Below, in pieces: positions 11,776 to 22,492 of a DNA stretch of 64,000 nt. Origin of the DNA: Siphonodentalium dalli (taxonomy: Eukaryota; Mollusca; Scaphopoda; Gadilida; Siphonodentaliidae). The notes beneath the pieces were generated by a model that made no database searches, had not been told where the DNA came from, and saw nothing but the letters and a program-made list of their open reading frames with translations. The stretch's first letter is position 1. The number at the start of each line of letters is the position of its first letter. A program made the position numbers and the translations under genes. Where the stretch lies: the NCBI GenBank assembly GCA_032622095.1, contig CP136063.1:76981980-77045979 (forward strand). Reading direction: 5' to 3'.

Positions 11776-12703
11776 AGATACGGGCGGCGTTGGTGGTGGG
11801 TATGCTGTTAAAATATTCAGCTCCGTCAAAAACCGCCATAAACAAAAAGAATAGTAAAATATGGACAGACTTTGTTCTTATACCAATCAGAAATATAGCA
11901 CAAACAGTATGTTAGTGTCAAATGTTTTTACTTTGTAATGTAAACAAAAGCAAAAAACGTTACAGAACAAGGCTTTTGTTTAGATCCGGATACGGTAAAC
12001 ATAAAGATCGTTATTTGTAACTGTTTTCCTGATATTGAAATAATAAAGAGCGTTTATATCATTTGTGTGTGATTAACCAATGGCATTGCGCTGTGTTATG
12101 TAAACAGCAGCAAAACTTCTGTAAGGCTACGTTCATACGCTGGCAAGTTTGCACGGTATGGTTTTTGCGGGCATTTCGTACAATGGTTCCAGAATATGAA
12201 CGGAACCGTGAACATAACATGCATTTTTACCAAAGTGAAAGACATGAGAAGTAACATTTATCTAATTCCATTTGTAACAGTGCTATTAGAATTTGTCTTC
12301 AATACCTGTATGATTTATTTTTGCGAGATAATGGCATGATATTTACAGACAAATTCCGGTGGCATCGCTACAGGTGGAACTGCAGAAATTTCACTTCCTA
12401 CGTCGTTATCTGTGGCACAGATGCACTTTATGTGCTTGTTTCCGTTCATATTATGGCAGCATATCGTTTTCTACGACAAAATGCCTGTAAACCATACCGT
12501 ACAAACTTGCCAGCGTATGAACATACCCTAACACGAGCAGGTTCTTGTTTACGAACACCATCGTACGTCTTGACGACAATATACTATTTACGTGATGATT
12601 ATGTTTGGCATATGAGCAAAACTATATATATTTTAATATTTCTTCTGTTTATGGCGATTTGAAAAAAATATGAATATTTCTGCAACAAACGCCGCCCGTG
12701 CCT
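11776..12703 (-). mobile_element. TTAA MITE family 1, full copy with nested insertion
   Basis: It is flanked by TTAA at 11772-11775 and 12704-12707. Termini are AGATACGGGCGGCGTTGG and the complement of CGCCGCCCGTGCCT. Inside are the conserved ATTCAGCTCCGTCAAAAACC block, two AAAGAGCG-type boxes (CATAAAGATCGTT, with a T, and AATAAAGAGCGTTT) and TTTGTGTGTGATTA. A 404-bp MITE with a TAA duplication sits inside at 12125-12528; without it this copy is about 521 bp, close to other members. TTAA target choice fits piggyBac-type mobilisation. No coding capacity. Confidence 0.9.
12125..12528. mobile_element. nested MITE with TAA target duplication
   Basis: The terminal inverted repeats begin GGCTACGTTCATACGCTGGC on the left and, on the complement of the right end, GGGTATGTTCATACGCTGGC. 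They stay similar for about 50 bp. TAA flanks both ends (12122-12124 and 12529-12531). Uninterrupted relatives near 8663 and 41103 read GTAACAC at the same site, so the insertion point is directly shown. A TAA/TWA duplication is typical of PIF/Harbinger elements. No transposase is encoded; the frame at 12321-12662 spans the element edge and is incidental. Confidence 0.9.
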
Positions 12704-12707
12704 TTAA

Positions 12708-13584
12708 ATATTGTGTTACAATAATCGATTGTGTTCCAAATTTAACAAAGAAATTCCTGATATATTTTGAGAAAATCCATTTTGAAATACCAGGACATTT
12801 TGGCAAAAAGTGCGTCTGACCCTTAATAAAACTATTTTGATTCCCGTAACGAAATAAAATCAGGTGCTATGTTTAATTTTTTGGCCTGAAGCTTAAGATT
12901 TGCTTTGCTTACAATGACGACTGTGTGCATAGATCTACCCAGAGCCCCATGAACCGTTATACAACACGAGTCCCTCAGTGCATTGCAATTTTCAAGTGTG
13001 GCACGATTTCAACAGAGGCACGATTTCGGTTTATAATGTTGCTGCCAGAAAACACTTATTGGTGGGCAGGTGTCTCTGCATGCCAGCCAGATAACTTGTC
13101 GACCAGAAATTTTTGGCCGGAAAAGTGATTAGAAAATTATATCGCTCCTTATGTTCAAGCAACGATTTGAGTATTGGCACGCATGTGTATCGCGATGCTA
13201 TTAATGCGATTCGCATGATTTCATAAGGGCAGTGATAATTCCAAGTCGGTTACACTTGATTAAATTGAGGATGGGAGAGGGGGTACCCATAAGTGAGTCA
13301 GCACTTGTTCTCCAATCCCATTGTCTGTATAAACAATGTATGTGTCATATATCATGTGTTATATAAATTAGTCAAATAAATATGTTTAAACTAAATTGAG
13401 GATGTCAAAATTTGAAATTACTAAGAATAATCGGTGCATTCTTTGGGAGTACAGCCAGAATATTTCTGATTGAAAATAATCACGTTCTGCGAATGATCCA
13501 ACTCTCCGCTAAAAGGTTTTGATTAAAGTTCAAGCAGATATGTCCGCCACAAGGGAATCGTTTCTGAGATGCAACTCACATATT
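12708..13584. other. no gene seen
   Basis: No repeat or coding pattern was recognised. Open frames at 12925-13216 on both strands lack motifs. Confidence 0.4.
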
Positions 13585-13588
13585 TTAA

Positions 13589-14092
13589 AGGCACGTGCGG
13601 CCTTAGTTGTCGAAAATATTCATATTTGTTCCAATCACCGTAAACAGAAAAACATTAAAACGCATACAGTTTCGTTCATATATACCATGACCATCGCGTA
13701 AACAGCATGTTATCATAAAGAATTACTATATTTTACCTAAGCAAGAGCCTGATTGCCTTACAGAAGACAGCACGATGCTGCTGGCTAATCACACACAAAT
13801 GACATAAACGCTCTTTATTCGTTCCATATCAGGAATTCACCAACAAAGAACGCTCTTTATGTTTACCATCATAATATAAACAAACACCAGAAAAGTAACT
13901 TTTTATGCTTTTGTTTACATAACAATGGTCAAATATATGACAATAACATACTGTTTATGCGATATTTCTTATTTGTATACGGAAAAAGTCTGTCTACATT
14001 TTGTTGTTCCTCCTGTTTGTGGCGGTTTTTGACGGGTGGAAATATTTTCACAGGATACCCACCGCCAAGGCCAACCGTACCTTTAAACCCCT
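13589..14092 (+). mobile_element. TTAA MITE family 1, full copy (504 bp)
   Basis: TTAA lies at 13585-13588 and 14093-14096. The left terminus is AGGCACGTGCGGCCTTAG. The right end complements to AGGTACGGTTGGCCTTGG. The interior carries AAACGCTCTTTATTCG and GAACGCTCTTTATGTTTACC, with CACACACAAATG beside the first. On the minus strand these read AATAAAGAGCG followed by a GT-rich tract. It is nearly colinear with copies at 31759, 34982, 39240 and 60841. No open frame is shared across copies, so the element is non-autonomous. Confidence 0.93.
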
Positions 14093-14096
14093 GCCG

Positions 14097-14777
14097 ACCA
14101 TCGTGGAACATATATACATGTATATCAAAAACACAAACCACTCTTAAGCAGGCACACACACACCTTTGATGTCCGGTTTATTGCGTGACTGTGCGGCGTA
14201 CAATATGTTGGAATTTTTGCTGCCCCGCCAGAAACCGCCGCGCCCTGTTTTCATTAATTATAACGAGTATCGAACGAGTATCGTAATGTCATGAGAGTAT
14301 ATTGTCTTTTTGAAGAACTCAAACTCAGAGATTTGTAATATGTCAGTGGAATAAGAGAAACTTCGCTTTAAAGTGCGCAGTTGATCAGAGTTGATGCGAA
14401 AAAAGTCACATCCACTCGCGTTATGCATGGTGCCTATATTCGGTCTTAGAGGGTATTTTTATTGTCGGAGATCATATTTGCGGTACAGGGTGATTGCATT
14501 ATTTGGCATGCATGCATCCCTATCTATTCTCGTGTTATCATACATAAACATAGGACCCTTTCGGGAAAAGAACCGATATAATAATAGCCGCATATAGGCG
14601 GCTGTGCATAACATGAGGCATCTGCTTAGGCCATAGAGCTATGAGTTCGGATGGCAGGTGTGACTCTAATATTGTTTTTTCAAAAGTCGAAGGAAGACAC
14701 CATAGGATAGTTGTAGCATGGTGTTGGTCCACCAGCATCACAACAATGTAGTTTGTTGTCAACAGCAGAGTATACCA
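14097..14777. other. no gene seen
   Basis: A stretch of unique-looking sequence between a MITE and the large LINE. Small open frames at 14391-14762 show no motifs. Confidence 0.4.
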
Positions 14778-15113
14778 TATAGGACCATTAGTTTAAACAT
14801 ATTTTATTAGCAAAGAATAGCTAATTGGATTGGGGCACAAGTTATTGCTAACTTATTGACACCCCTTTCCAACAAACAATTAACAATTAACAAAAGAGTT
14901 AGGCTTCCTGCTTTCAATACATATAATACAAAGGTATACAAACAACACTTGTATGATTAAAATATGATAGTAAAGTGGGGATACACGTTAAGATGTCAAA
15001 GTGTACTGTTTGCGCCAGAATGAGGGTATGATTGTGGGCCTTCGATCGATGATGTGATATTTTGTTTCCTAATTCATATAATACTATTTCCATTCGCTAG
15101 GTTTAATACACTA

Positions 15114-16823
15114 TTAATCATTAAATCGTTGTGTTTCTATAATATACTTTTGAGCAAAAATGAATAACTTGCAATTTATTTGCTCAGTCTCATGGGTGGA
15201 GCCGAAAATTATATTCCCAATGGTCAAGTGCAGTACGCCCAGTTTAGATATACTATCAAACAGTTTTAATCTTTCATGTATAAAGTAAGGACATTCGAAG
15301 AAAAAGTGATATGCTGTTTCCTCTGGTGCACCGCAACAGCATTTCGGCGAATCGGCAATATGATTGATATGCTTATCAAAATTAAGATTACTACAGTTAT
15401 TTCGCAATTTAGCGTGTAGTATGTTCCTTTCTCGGCTTCCAACTAGGTAGAAGGGAGACGGTTTCAATACAACAAACATAGCAGCTATTTTGTTCTCTAT
15501 ATTATCTTTATTTATTGTCTTCTTATTGCCTTTATCGTCACTCTTGGTGAGGTCATCTAGGAATTTGTTCCACTGGATAATCATTGAAGGAAAGAACGAT
15601 TTATTATAATATTCAGCCTTTCTAGATAAAGAGTTAAATCGGTAGGGATATCTGGAAGGATATTTTGTGTTGTCTCCGTAACGCGCAGGTAATATATCAG
15701 TCAAATATTTCGGAGCGTCTCCAGCTTGGATTCTGTTGAACATTTTGAATTTATGAAATTTTCTTCGTTCTTGCAGTGATTGCCAACCCAATTCTGTAAA
15801 TAATTTATGTATAGCACACGAGCGAGTTAAGCCCGATACAATTCGAACCGCATCTATGTGTAATTTGTCTAGCGTATTTAGAAGGGAGTAGGGAGCACAG
15901 TCCCAGATAATATCTCCATAATCCATAAGAGGAAGAATGTAAGATGTGTACATTAGATTTAAGGATTTGCGACTAAGTTTATATTTAATTTTTCTAAGCA
16001 TGGCTAATCGACCAGAAACACGAGTTACTATATCATTTATTTGAATGTCCCACCCTAAGTTGGATTGAAAGTTTAAACCTAAGTGTTTTTGTGAGACCGT
16101 TTCCTCGAGTTGGGTGCCGCCAAAAATGATTGGGGAGAATGTTGGGGATTCCTTCTGGGGAGATATTTGAAATCTTATCAGGGTAGTTTTGGTGGGGTTG
16201 AAATTGACAAGCCATTTTTTGGACCAATCGGTAAGTTTGTCCAAGTCATTGTTGACTTTAGTAACAAGATGGATCGGATCAGTTTCCGCTGTGGTGATGC
16301 ATGTATCATCAGCATAAAGTCTAGTCAGGGATTCTAAATATTGGTGAATATCATTAACATATATAAGGAACAAGAAAGGTCCGATTACTGAGCCCTGGGG
16401 GACTCCAGCTGAAAGTGTTCTGAAAGGGGATGCAGTGTTATTCAAAATTACCCTTTGCTTTCTGTCCATTAAATAACTCTTGAGCCAAATTAAAAAATCA
16501 CCGGTAACCCCATACTTCCTAAGTTTGAGAAGTAGTCCTCTGTGCCACACTCTCTCGAATGCTTTAGAAACATCACAAAATACAGCACAAGTGTGCAAAT
16601 GTCCTTCGAGAGATCGGCATATGTCATGGTGTAACTCTAATAACGAGAATGTAGTGCTATGTCCAGAGAGGAAGCCTGATTGGTGTTTATATATCAGCTG
16701 ATTGGTTTCAAAATGTTGAGTTAAAGTTTTCAAGACTAATTTTCCCAACACAGCATAAAAGGGATATTGGGCGGTAATTACCTGCATCAGCAGGATCACC
16801 TTTTTTGAAAATTGGAATGACAT
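15114..16823 (-). pseudogene. LINE ORF2, reverse transcriptase palm to C-terminus
   Basis: This 569-codon frame is the long intact portion of the LINE ORF2. Visible reverse transcriptase motifs, in order, are a motif A aspartate in FCDVSKAFERVW (residues ~82-93), motif B AGVPQGSVIGPF (~139-150), motif C YADD at residues 170-173 (16316-16305), and HLGLNF downstream. The C-terminal part carries CCCGAPEETAYHFFFECP, a Cys/His cluster common in this LINE group. The family enzyme copies element RNA into DNA at the nicked target. Catalytic aspartates are present, but the true N-terminus lies in another frame (16708-17232), so the protein as a whole is broken. The first residues of this frame overlap the shifted region and are not native. 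Confidence 0.95.
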
Positions 16824-17232
16824 TTGCTTGTTTCCATGTCATGGGGAATGTACAAGTTTCCATCGATTTTTTGTAAATTATATAAAGAGGTTCCACAATG
16901 GCATCAGCAGTCTCCTTCAGCATTCTGGCGCTTATTCCATCAAGACCATGGGCTTTATTAATCTTGAGAGACCTGATTTCTCTGAGAATATTGTTTTTAT
17001 CAATAGTCACCGATGATATGGTACTGTCACATTGTGTATCAAAATCATGGAAACGGTGAGGTTCGTTGTCGATTTTCCCATTGTTTATGAAGGTATCATT
17101 AATTAGGATGGCTTTATCTGTATCATTAACTATAACGGGTGCTTGATTCGTGTTGGAGTTGTTATCTTTATCATATAGGGGAGGAATAGTAGAACATCTG
17201 TTTTTCCCATCAAGTTGCTGGCTACTTTCCAA
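16708..17232 (-). pseudogene. LINE ORF2, linker and reverse transcriptase fingers
   Basis: This frame carries the start of the reverse transcriptase domain: LKINKAHGLDGISARMLK, then WKQANVIPIFKKGD and AGNYRPISLL, typical of the fingers region. The N-terminal part (SSQQLDGKNRCST) is linker. The frame is offset from both the endonuclease part upstream and the palm part downstream, so at least one frameshift lies near 17150-17230 and another near 16750-16800. The matching protein order across the three frames shows one original ORF2. Confidence 0.93.
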
Positions 17233-18080
17233 AACAAATTCGGAGAGTTGGATCTTTCGATATTGTTTTGTAGGTTTGATTCAAATGAATTCTTTGCATA
17301 TTTTATCATGTTGTTAACTTTGTTTCTAATTCTCTTAAAGTTATCAAGATCTGAACATTTCTGACTTTTAATAAACGTTCTCCTGGCTCGATCTCTACGA
17401 CGTAACTCTCTTCTTATATCAGAGTTAAACCATATTTTATCATTAGGTCTGATTGACACCTCACTGGTTGGAGTAGTTTTTTTAATTATATCCATGAACA
17501 TTTCTGTGAAAGTGTTAACAGCATCATCAATTGAGAGTGGGTGCAATAAGTCGTGCCACTCGACGGCCTGGATCAAACTACGAGCCTTATCAAAATTGCC
17601 CTTTTTGTAATTCCAAACGGTTCGCTTGAATAAAGTATTTAATTCAAAATCGAATGATAAAACTGCATAAACCCCAAAGTGGTCAGAAATAGACAAGTCA
17701 ATGGTATCAGCATCGTGACAAACAACATTATCGCTTACTAGTATTGGGTCTAATAGAGACTGAGTGGTAGCGGTTACTCGGGTTGGGTTAACAATCAAAT
17801 TACGGAGATGTTTCCGTGACTTAATATCTGATAACTTGGAGTTTGTTTGTAGCATATTATAATTAAAATCACCTACTAGTACCATTGGATTGCAGGTTTC
17901 CAGAGCTTTTTCAATTGAGCTTTCAAGTTCATCCCAGTAGGTTAAACTGGCGAATTGTTCAGATCTATATGACAGTCCAATTAAATAGCATGTTTTTTTA
18001 GACAAAATTTCGATCCATATACTATCGTCGGTTTCCAAGTCCACGCGACGTCTGAAGGACAGACTGGAAGAAATGTACAT
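17130..18080 (-). pseudogene. LINE ORF2, APE-type endonuclease C-terminal part
   Basis: Endonuclease motifs are visible: ETCNPMVLVGDFNYN (the GDFN box) and LSISDHFGVYAVLSF (the SDH box with catalytic Asp and His). Downstream, RRELRRRDRARRTFIKS and NSPNLFWKVASNLMGK are typical of the linker towards the reverse transcriptase. The family enzyme nicks the genomic target to prime reverse transcription. The start given is only the first Met of this frame; the domain really begins in the frame at 18128-18490. The last residues (from about VLLFLPYM) are out of register with the family and mark the frameshift. Confidence 0.93.
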
Positions 18081-18127
18081 ACATATCCCCCTCCGTATTG
18101 GTCCCTATCTTTCCGAATAGGCTCTGA

Positions 18128-18490
18128 TTATGCAGGGATTCGTAGCTCGCTAGAAGGATAAGATTCACATAAGTGAGTTTCAGAAAAACAAATAACGTCA
18201 AAATTTTCGCTTAAAATGTCATTAATTAGAGATAGTTTATATCGAATGCTTCTTATATTATTGTGGAATACCGATATAACAGGCTGATTCACGTTTGGTC
18301 CAGGGTGTTCATGAACATCACCCGAAAGAATAATCAATAAGCCAATAATGAGAAGAAAACTGACATTAGGTAAACGTTGGAATAGAAATCGTCGCTTTTG
18401 ATTCAAATTTTGAGTGAACTGCTTTGTTTTTCCTAGCGAACAATTAAATGTTCCTATCCTAGCACGATAATCAACTAGTGTTATCCCCAT
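18128..18490 (-). pseudogene. LINE ORF2 N-terminus with 2A-like motif and endonuclease start
   Basis: The Met codon at 18490-18488 starts a frame with three parts. Residues ~1-45 are basic. A hydrophobic segment (FLLIIGLLIILS, ~46-57) runs into GDVHEHPGPN at 18322-18293. VISVFHNNIRSIR, DVICFSETHL then opens the APE endonuclease, with the catalytic Glu of SETH. The hydrophobic stretch plus GDVxxxPGP resembles the 2A-like peptide reported at the start of ORF2 in several APE-type LINEs. The conserved Asn before PGP is His here. The frame ends in a stop after SSELRIPA, where the domain should continue; similarity resumes just downstream (RKDRDQYGGG), then shifts frame. Confidence 0.9.
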
Positions 18491-21008
18491 GGGATCATAT
18501 AATGTATTACATAAAAATATATAAGTGCCAGGATAGGAATCGAAAGGATAGTCACATCATGAACAAAAGGACTGAACTCATTTGACGCAATAAAAGTTTG
18601 GAAGTATTCCTGAGTAGGTATCAGAAACACTTCCGAACCTTTTTCAGGAGTAGATATAGTAATATCAGATATAGAGATACTACATAAATATAAAGAAAAG
18701 AAAACGTGTGTCTGTATAAATATGCACATAATTAACATATATGAGAATATGGGAGGAAAAAGAATTGAGAATGCAAATTCACAAAATACATATAACATGT
18801 AGGTGGTTCCAAAATGTAATATATGGGAAATGTCACTTTAATTTCCATGGCTAGAGTTCCCTGAAGAAAAAAATATTAAATAAAAAAAATATTAAAATAA
18901 ATATGCCTATGTACTCCCTCCCATATGCGAGTCCACCATATATAGGGAGGCCAGCATATGTAAGAGAACACATTCAGGAATCAAACTAGCCGAAAAGTAT
19001 AAGTCATGTGGGAGCATGGTTCCCGTAGAAAGTGATCAAATTAAATTATAATCTGTATGTTCATGAATATGAAATAAACAAATACTTTGTATTTTTTTGT
19101 TTTTTTTTGGATAATTATAAATATCAGATAATAGTATAATCACCTTTCTAAGTTAGGAGGAACGATTAATTCCGTTACTGATAGTGCCTCGTATGAGATC
19201 GGGTAGTGACTTTAAGATCATATCGTCAAATGAACAAACAGTTATGTGGACGGACAGACATATTCGACCTGACGTGTGGCTGAAATATCAGTGGCTGATG
19301 AGCCAATTCTTGAAGTTCAAAATACCAGTCACCAGACACCGATAACCTTACTGCCCATAGAAACCCTACTCGCAAATTGAACAATCATCCAAAAAGAAAG
19401 AAAAACAAAACAGCACAGGTATTGTCCGCCAATCGTGCGGACGGTGCTTTGTTGTGTCTACCTCAGGTCAGTGACCCACATACACGAGGTCAACAATACT
19501 TCTGTGCGATTATTTACTTGACCGAGTTTCAAAAGTGTCACTCCGACGCGTTGGTGTTATGTGGGGTGGGCGCATGCGTGTGATTGATATTATAAGTTTT
19601 TATAAATAATGGCAATATGCTATGAGCGAAAGGAGCTGGTTATCACGTTTAAAATTATGCATGTGTATATGAATCAGAACATAGGAGAACAACAACTAGA
19701 ATAAGTATATATTTAACGTAAAATAACAAAAGCAAGACCCGTCGCGTGCCTCACAGCTAAACCGCTTAGCCCAGTTTCGTGCATGAGTCCACTGGTTAGT
19801 GCATGTGTGTACCTTCAACGGGGTCGGAATTGGAATTGGAATAATCATGTTAGGTTCGTATAAGGTTCGATTTATGGGTTGTTACCAGCGTATATGCTTT
19901 TTTTTCTTTTCTGTTTTTATTTGGGGGGCTCGAATTGTTTACTAACAATTAAAATTTTGTCACTACATAGAGCTAGAGTGGTTAAAGTTGGTGAAGAGTA
20001 AAAATAGACATCTTTCACTCATTTTGTTATAATGGAGTTTCATGTGCATGCGTTTCATCCGAACATGTTATTTTTGGTTAGCCGACAAGTTGCACAAGGG
20101 GGCCTTCCCAGTCTCCAGAGCAAGAGTCAATGTGGTCTCACAGAGAGGATTTATCTAACTTTCATAAAAAAAATTGTTTTAATTATTTGAATGCTATATA
20201 TTATTTGGGCATGTAAAGTATATTATGGTGTGAGATTGGAAAACCGATTTAAACACATTTAAATTTGTAGAGTGAATTATTATTCTTATATTATTTATTT
20301 GTTTGGTGTTATTTTTGTATTTTTTTTTTCTTTCCCCACCATGCACTAGATCGAATGCAATTGTTTGCTTTAGTTAAATTAGTTCTTGGGCATTTGACTC
20401 ATATTTAACTCGGACTATTGCTCTGGAGAGTTCAATGGAAATCCCCATTCTAGTCTGGTCACAACTCGCACCCTTAAATATTGGAAGAAATAATTTCAAT
20501 AATCTTTGGCATATTTTGACAATAAATAAACCTGGAAATATAGCTCAAAACATATTTGCATTTAAATATAGTATGATGTATTCAGGATTTCAGTCAGACC
20601 TCGACTTCCAACAACAATAACAGCATTTATGAAATTAAGGTTTCTTCTACTTTCCCATCTATGTTTTGGCATATCAATTTAATTAATTTGTCTACAAAGC
20701 TGTGTATCATTTGGAGACGAATAAAATAATAGAACAAGGATATTTTTGTCCTCACATAATTATACCTTCTTAGAGTTTAAATGCTAAAACAAATGAGCAC
20801 AAGTTTTGTTTATAAAACACAAAGTACTAGTCATTCTCTATCACAAGGAAGAGGAAAAATTGTGGCATTTAACAATATATCAGGGGATACTTTAAGAAAC
20901 ATTTATTCTGTGAGACCCTGAATACATCTTCGAGTGTTAAGTTATTATAAAAATACATCTTTGAACATAAAACATGTTCAAGAACTGAACTGTATGATTT
21001 AACATTTC
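18491..21008 (-). other. long LINE inter-ORF spacer, probably with an insertion
   Basis: About 2.5 kb separates ORF1 and ORF2, far more than usual for LINEs. No coding domain is visible on either strand. Near 18840-18985 it contains TTTCCATGGCTAGAGTTCCCTG followed by a decayed hairpin (CCATATGCGAGTCCACCATA, GGGAGGCCAGCATATG). This resembles the sequence near 23470-23555, so a relative of the double-hairpin element may have landed here. I could not find clean terminal repeats or a target duplication for an insertion. Confidence 0.4.
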
Positions 21009-22247
21009 TCATTTTGGGCTGGAGCATAGTACTTCTATGTCACTTGTCTTACAGATCTTCATCTTTTTACCAAACTCAGTCTTCCTGGCAAATATTTTTC
21101 CATCTTTTGTCCAATACGAATGAAGTTGCCTTTCTTTACGTTTTAAGGCCAGTTTTTTCACCAAGCTTTGTCGTTGCACTGTGAGATCTTCAGATATTAT
21201 AATGTTGGATTTTCCTTTTAATGCCAGTCTCTTTGAGTAGATCTGGTCTTTAATGTCATACTCCTGAAATCTTGCAATCAGTTGGACAGTTTTGGAAGTT
21301 CCAGGTGCTGAGTCCCTAATACCACCAATGGGATGAGCTCTGTCGATGTCGGATTCTTTCACAGAGATACCCAATTTATCATGACACAGCTTGATTATAA
21401 GCAGTTTGGATGGAACTTTCCAAGGGTCTGTGATGGTAGAGTCAATGGGCACATTGTGAAACCTTAAAGAGCTTTGTCTCCCATGCTGTTCATTGTCCTA
21501 TCGGCTTGCCTCACAACTCTCAACTTTAGCACTGACATCTTCTAGGCTTTGATTGGTAGTCAGCTTAAAACTTTTAAAAGATTCTTGCAGGGAGGTTAGT
21601 TCATTTTTCAAATAGTTATTATCAGCTGCTGGAGAAGATGTGGTAAATGTATCTTTCAGGGCTGTAATCTCATCTTTGAGTGACTTATTTCCAGCCTGAA
21701 GATTGGACACAGTGTCTGTAAGGGTATTTACATTGTGTTTATTTTCATCAATTTTTTATGTAAGGGTTTCTATTGTGACTTTCATGGTGTCCTGCATCAT
21801 TGATTGGAAAGAGTTGAGCATGTCCCTTTTAAATTCTTCAGCAAAGTTATTAAATTAATTTTTCATAGATTTCTCCACCACCGACTCCATGTACTCAAAG
21901 TCAGTTGAAGCTAAGTTGGGTGAGGTACATTTCCTGGGGCGTAGGTTCCTTTCCAGTGAGTGCGACCTGTCAGTTATAGCCTTTCTCTTCTTATCTTCTT
22001 TGCCATATCTTAAGGTCGCTGTCGATTTACCAGTGGGATTTTCTGGTGTAAAAGAGGGAATGGCAAAGTCTTGGTTTGCCACTCTTTTAATAGTTTGTGA
22101 GAGATTGTCTAGTGCACCAGTATCAACATTCGATGTTTGGCTGTCCATTGCATTGGAATTAATTTGAATTGGAGCTACCAGTATTTCAGAAGTTGACTCA
22201 TTTGCCACAACACCGTTGCCCTTTGATTCACCTTGGCTGTCGGCCAT
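21009..22247 (-). pseudogene. LINE ORF1, coiled coil plus L1-ORF1-like RRM
   Basis: One continuous reading frame with three in-frame stops, so a recently dead protein of about 412 residues. I start it at MADSQGESKG (22247), because the upstream open part (to 22433) has no ATG. Order: a low-complexity N-terminus with RKCTSPNLASTDFEYMESVV; a coiled-coil region (NTLTDTVSNLQAGNKSLKDE, LKNELTSLQESFKSF); then EQHGRQSSLRFHNVPID, the junction typical of L1-type ORF1, leading into an RRM-like fold and a C-terminal domain (ESDIDRAHPIGG, RFQEYDIKDQIY). Family ORF1 proteins trimerise and bind element RNA. Stops follow VEKSMKN, ETLT and ESCEASR. A TTG-started extension is less likely. Confidence 0.9.
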
Positions 22248-22492
22248 TTTACCTTTTATTTGCGAAAATTGGTGACGTGTCGAAAAACAACAGAGAAATG
22301 AGGTATCACAAGGTCCGCGATTTCCAATTTTTGCACCGCTGTAATACACAATAATGTCACAAAAACATATATTGACTTTCAGCGACCGCCTAGACTCTAG
22401 AAGATAAACATTCTCAACTCGGTTTCCTCCCAATTTTATTTACATTTTCACCTAGGCGCCGTAACTCTAACCTCAGTCAGTATAGGACCATT

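Larger units (their letters stand above)
14778..22492 (-). mobile_element. full-length APE-type LINE with 12-bp target duplication
   Basis: The exact 12-mer TATAGGACCATT occurs at 14778-14789 and 22481-22492. Between them lie, in LINE order on the minus strand, a short 5' leader, ORF1 (22247-21009), a 2.5-kb spacer, ORF2 (18490-15114) and a 3' region ending near AATAAAATATGTTTAAACT. The repeat falls close to both outer ORF ends, as expected for a target-primed insertion. Motifs (SETHL, VGDFNY, SDHFGVY, YADD, Cys-rich tail) place it in the broad CR1/Jockey group of APE-endonuclease non-LTR retrotransposons; I do not assign a clade. Both ORFs are inactivated by stops and frameshifts. The unusually long inter-ORF spacer suggests a later insertion. 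Confidence 0.88.

Noticed and set aside
12321-12662. 113-codon frame
   Set aside because: It starts in the nested TAA MITE and ends in the host MITE, so it cannot be an ancestral gene.
21889-22354. Plus-strand frames opposite LINE ORF1
   Set aside because: Shadows of ORF1 on the other strand.
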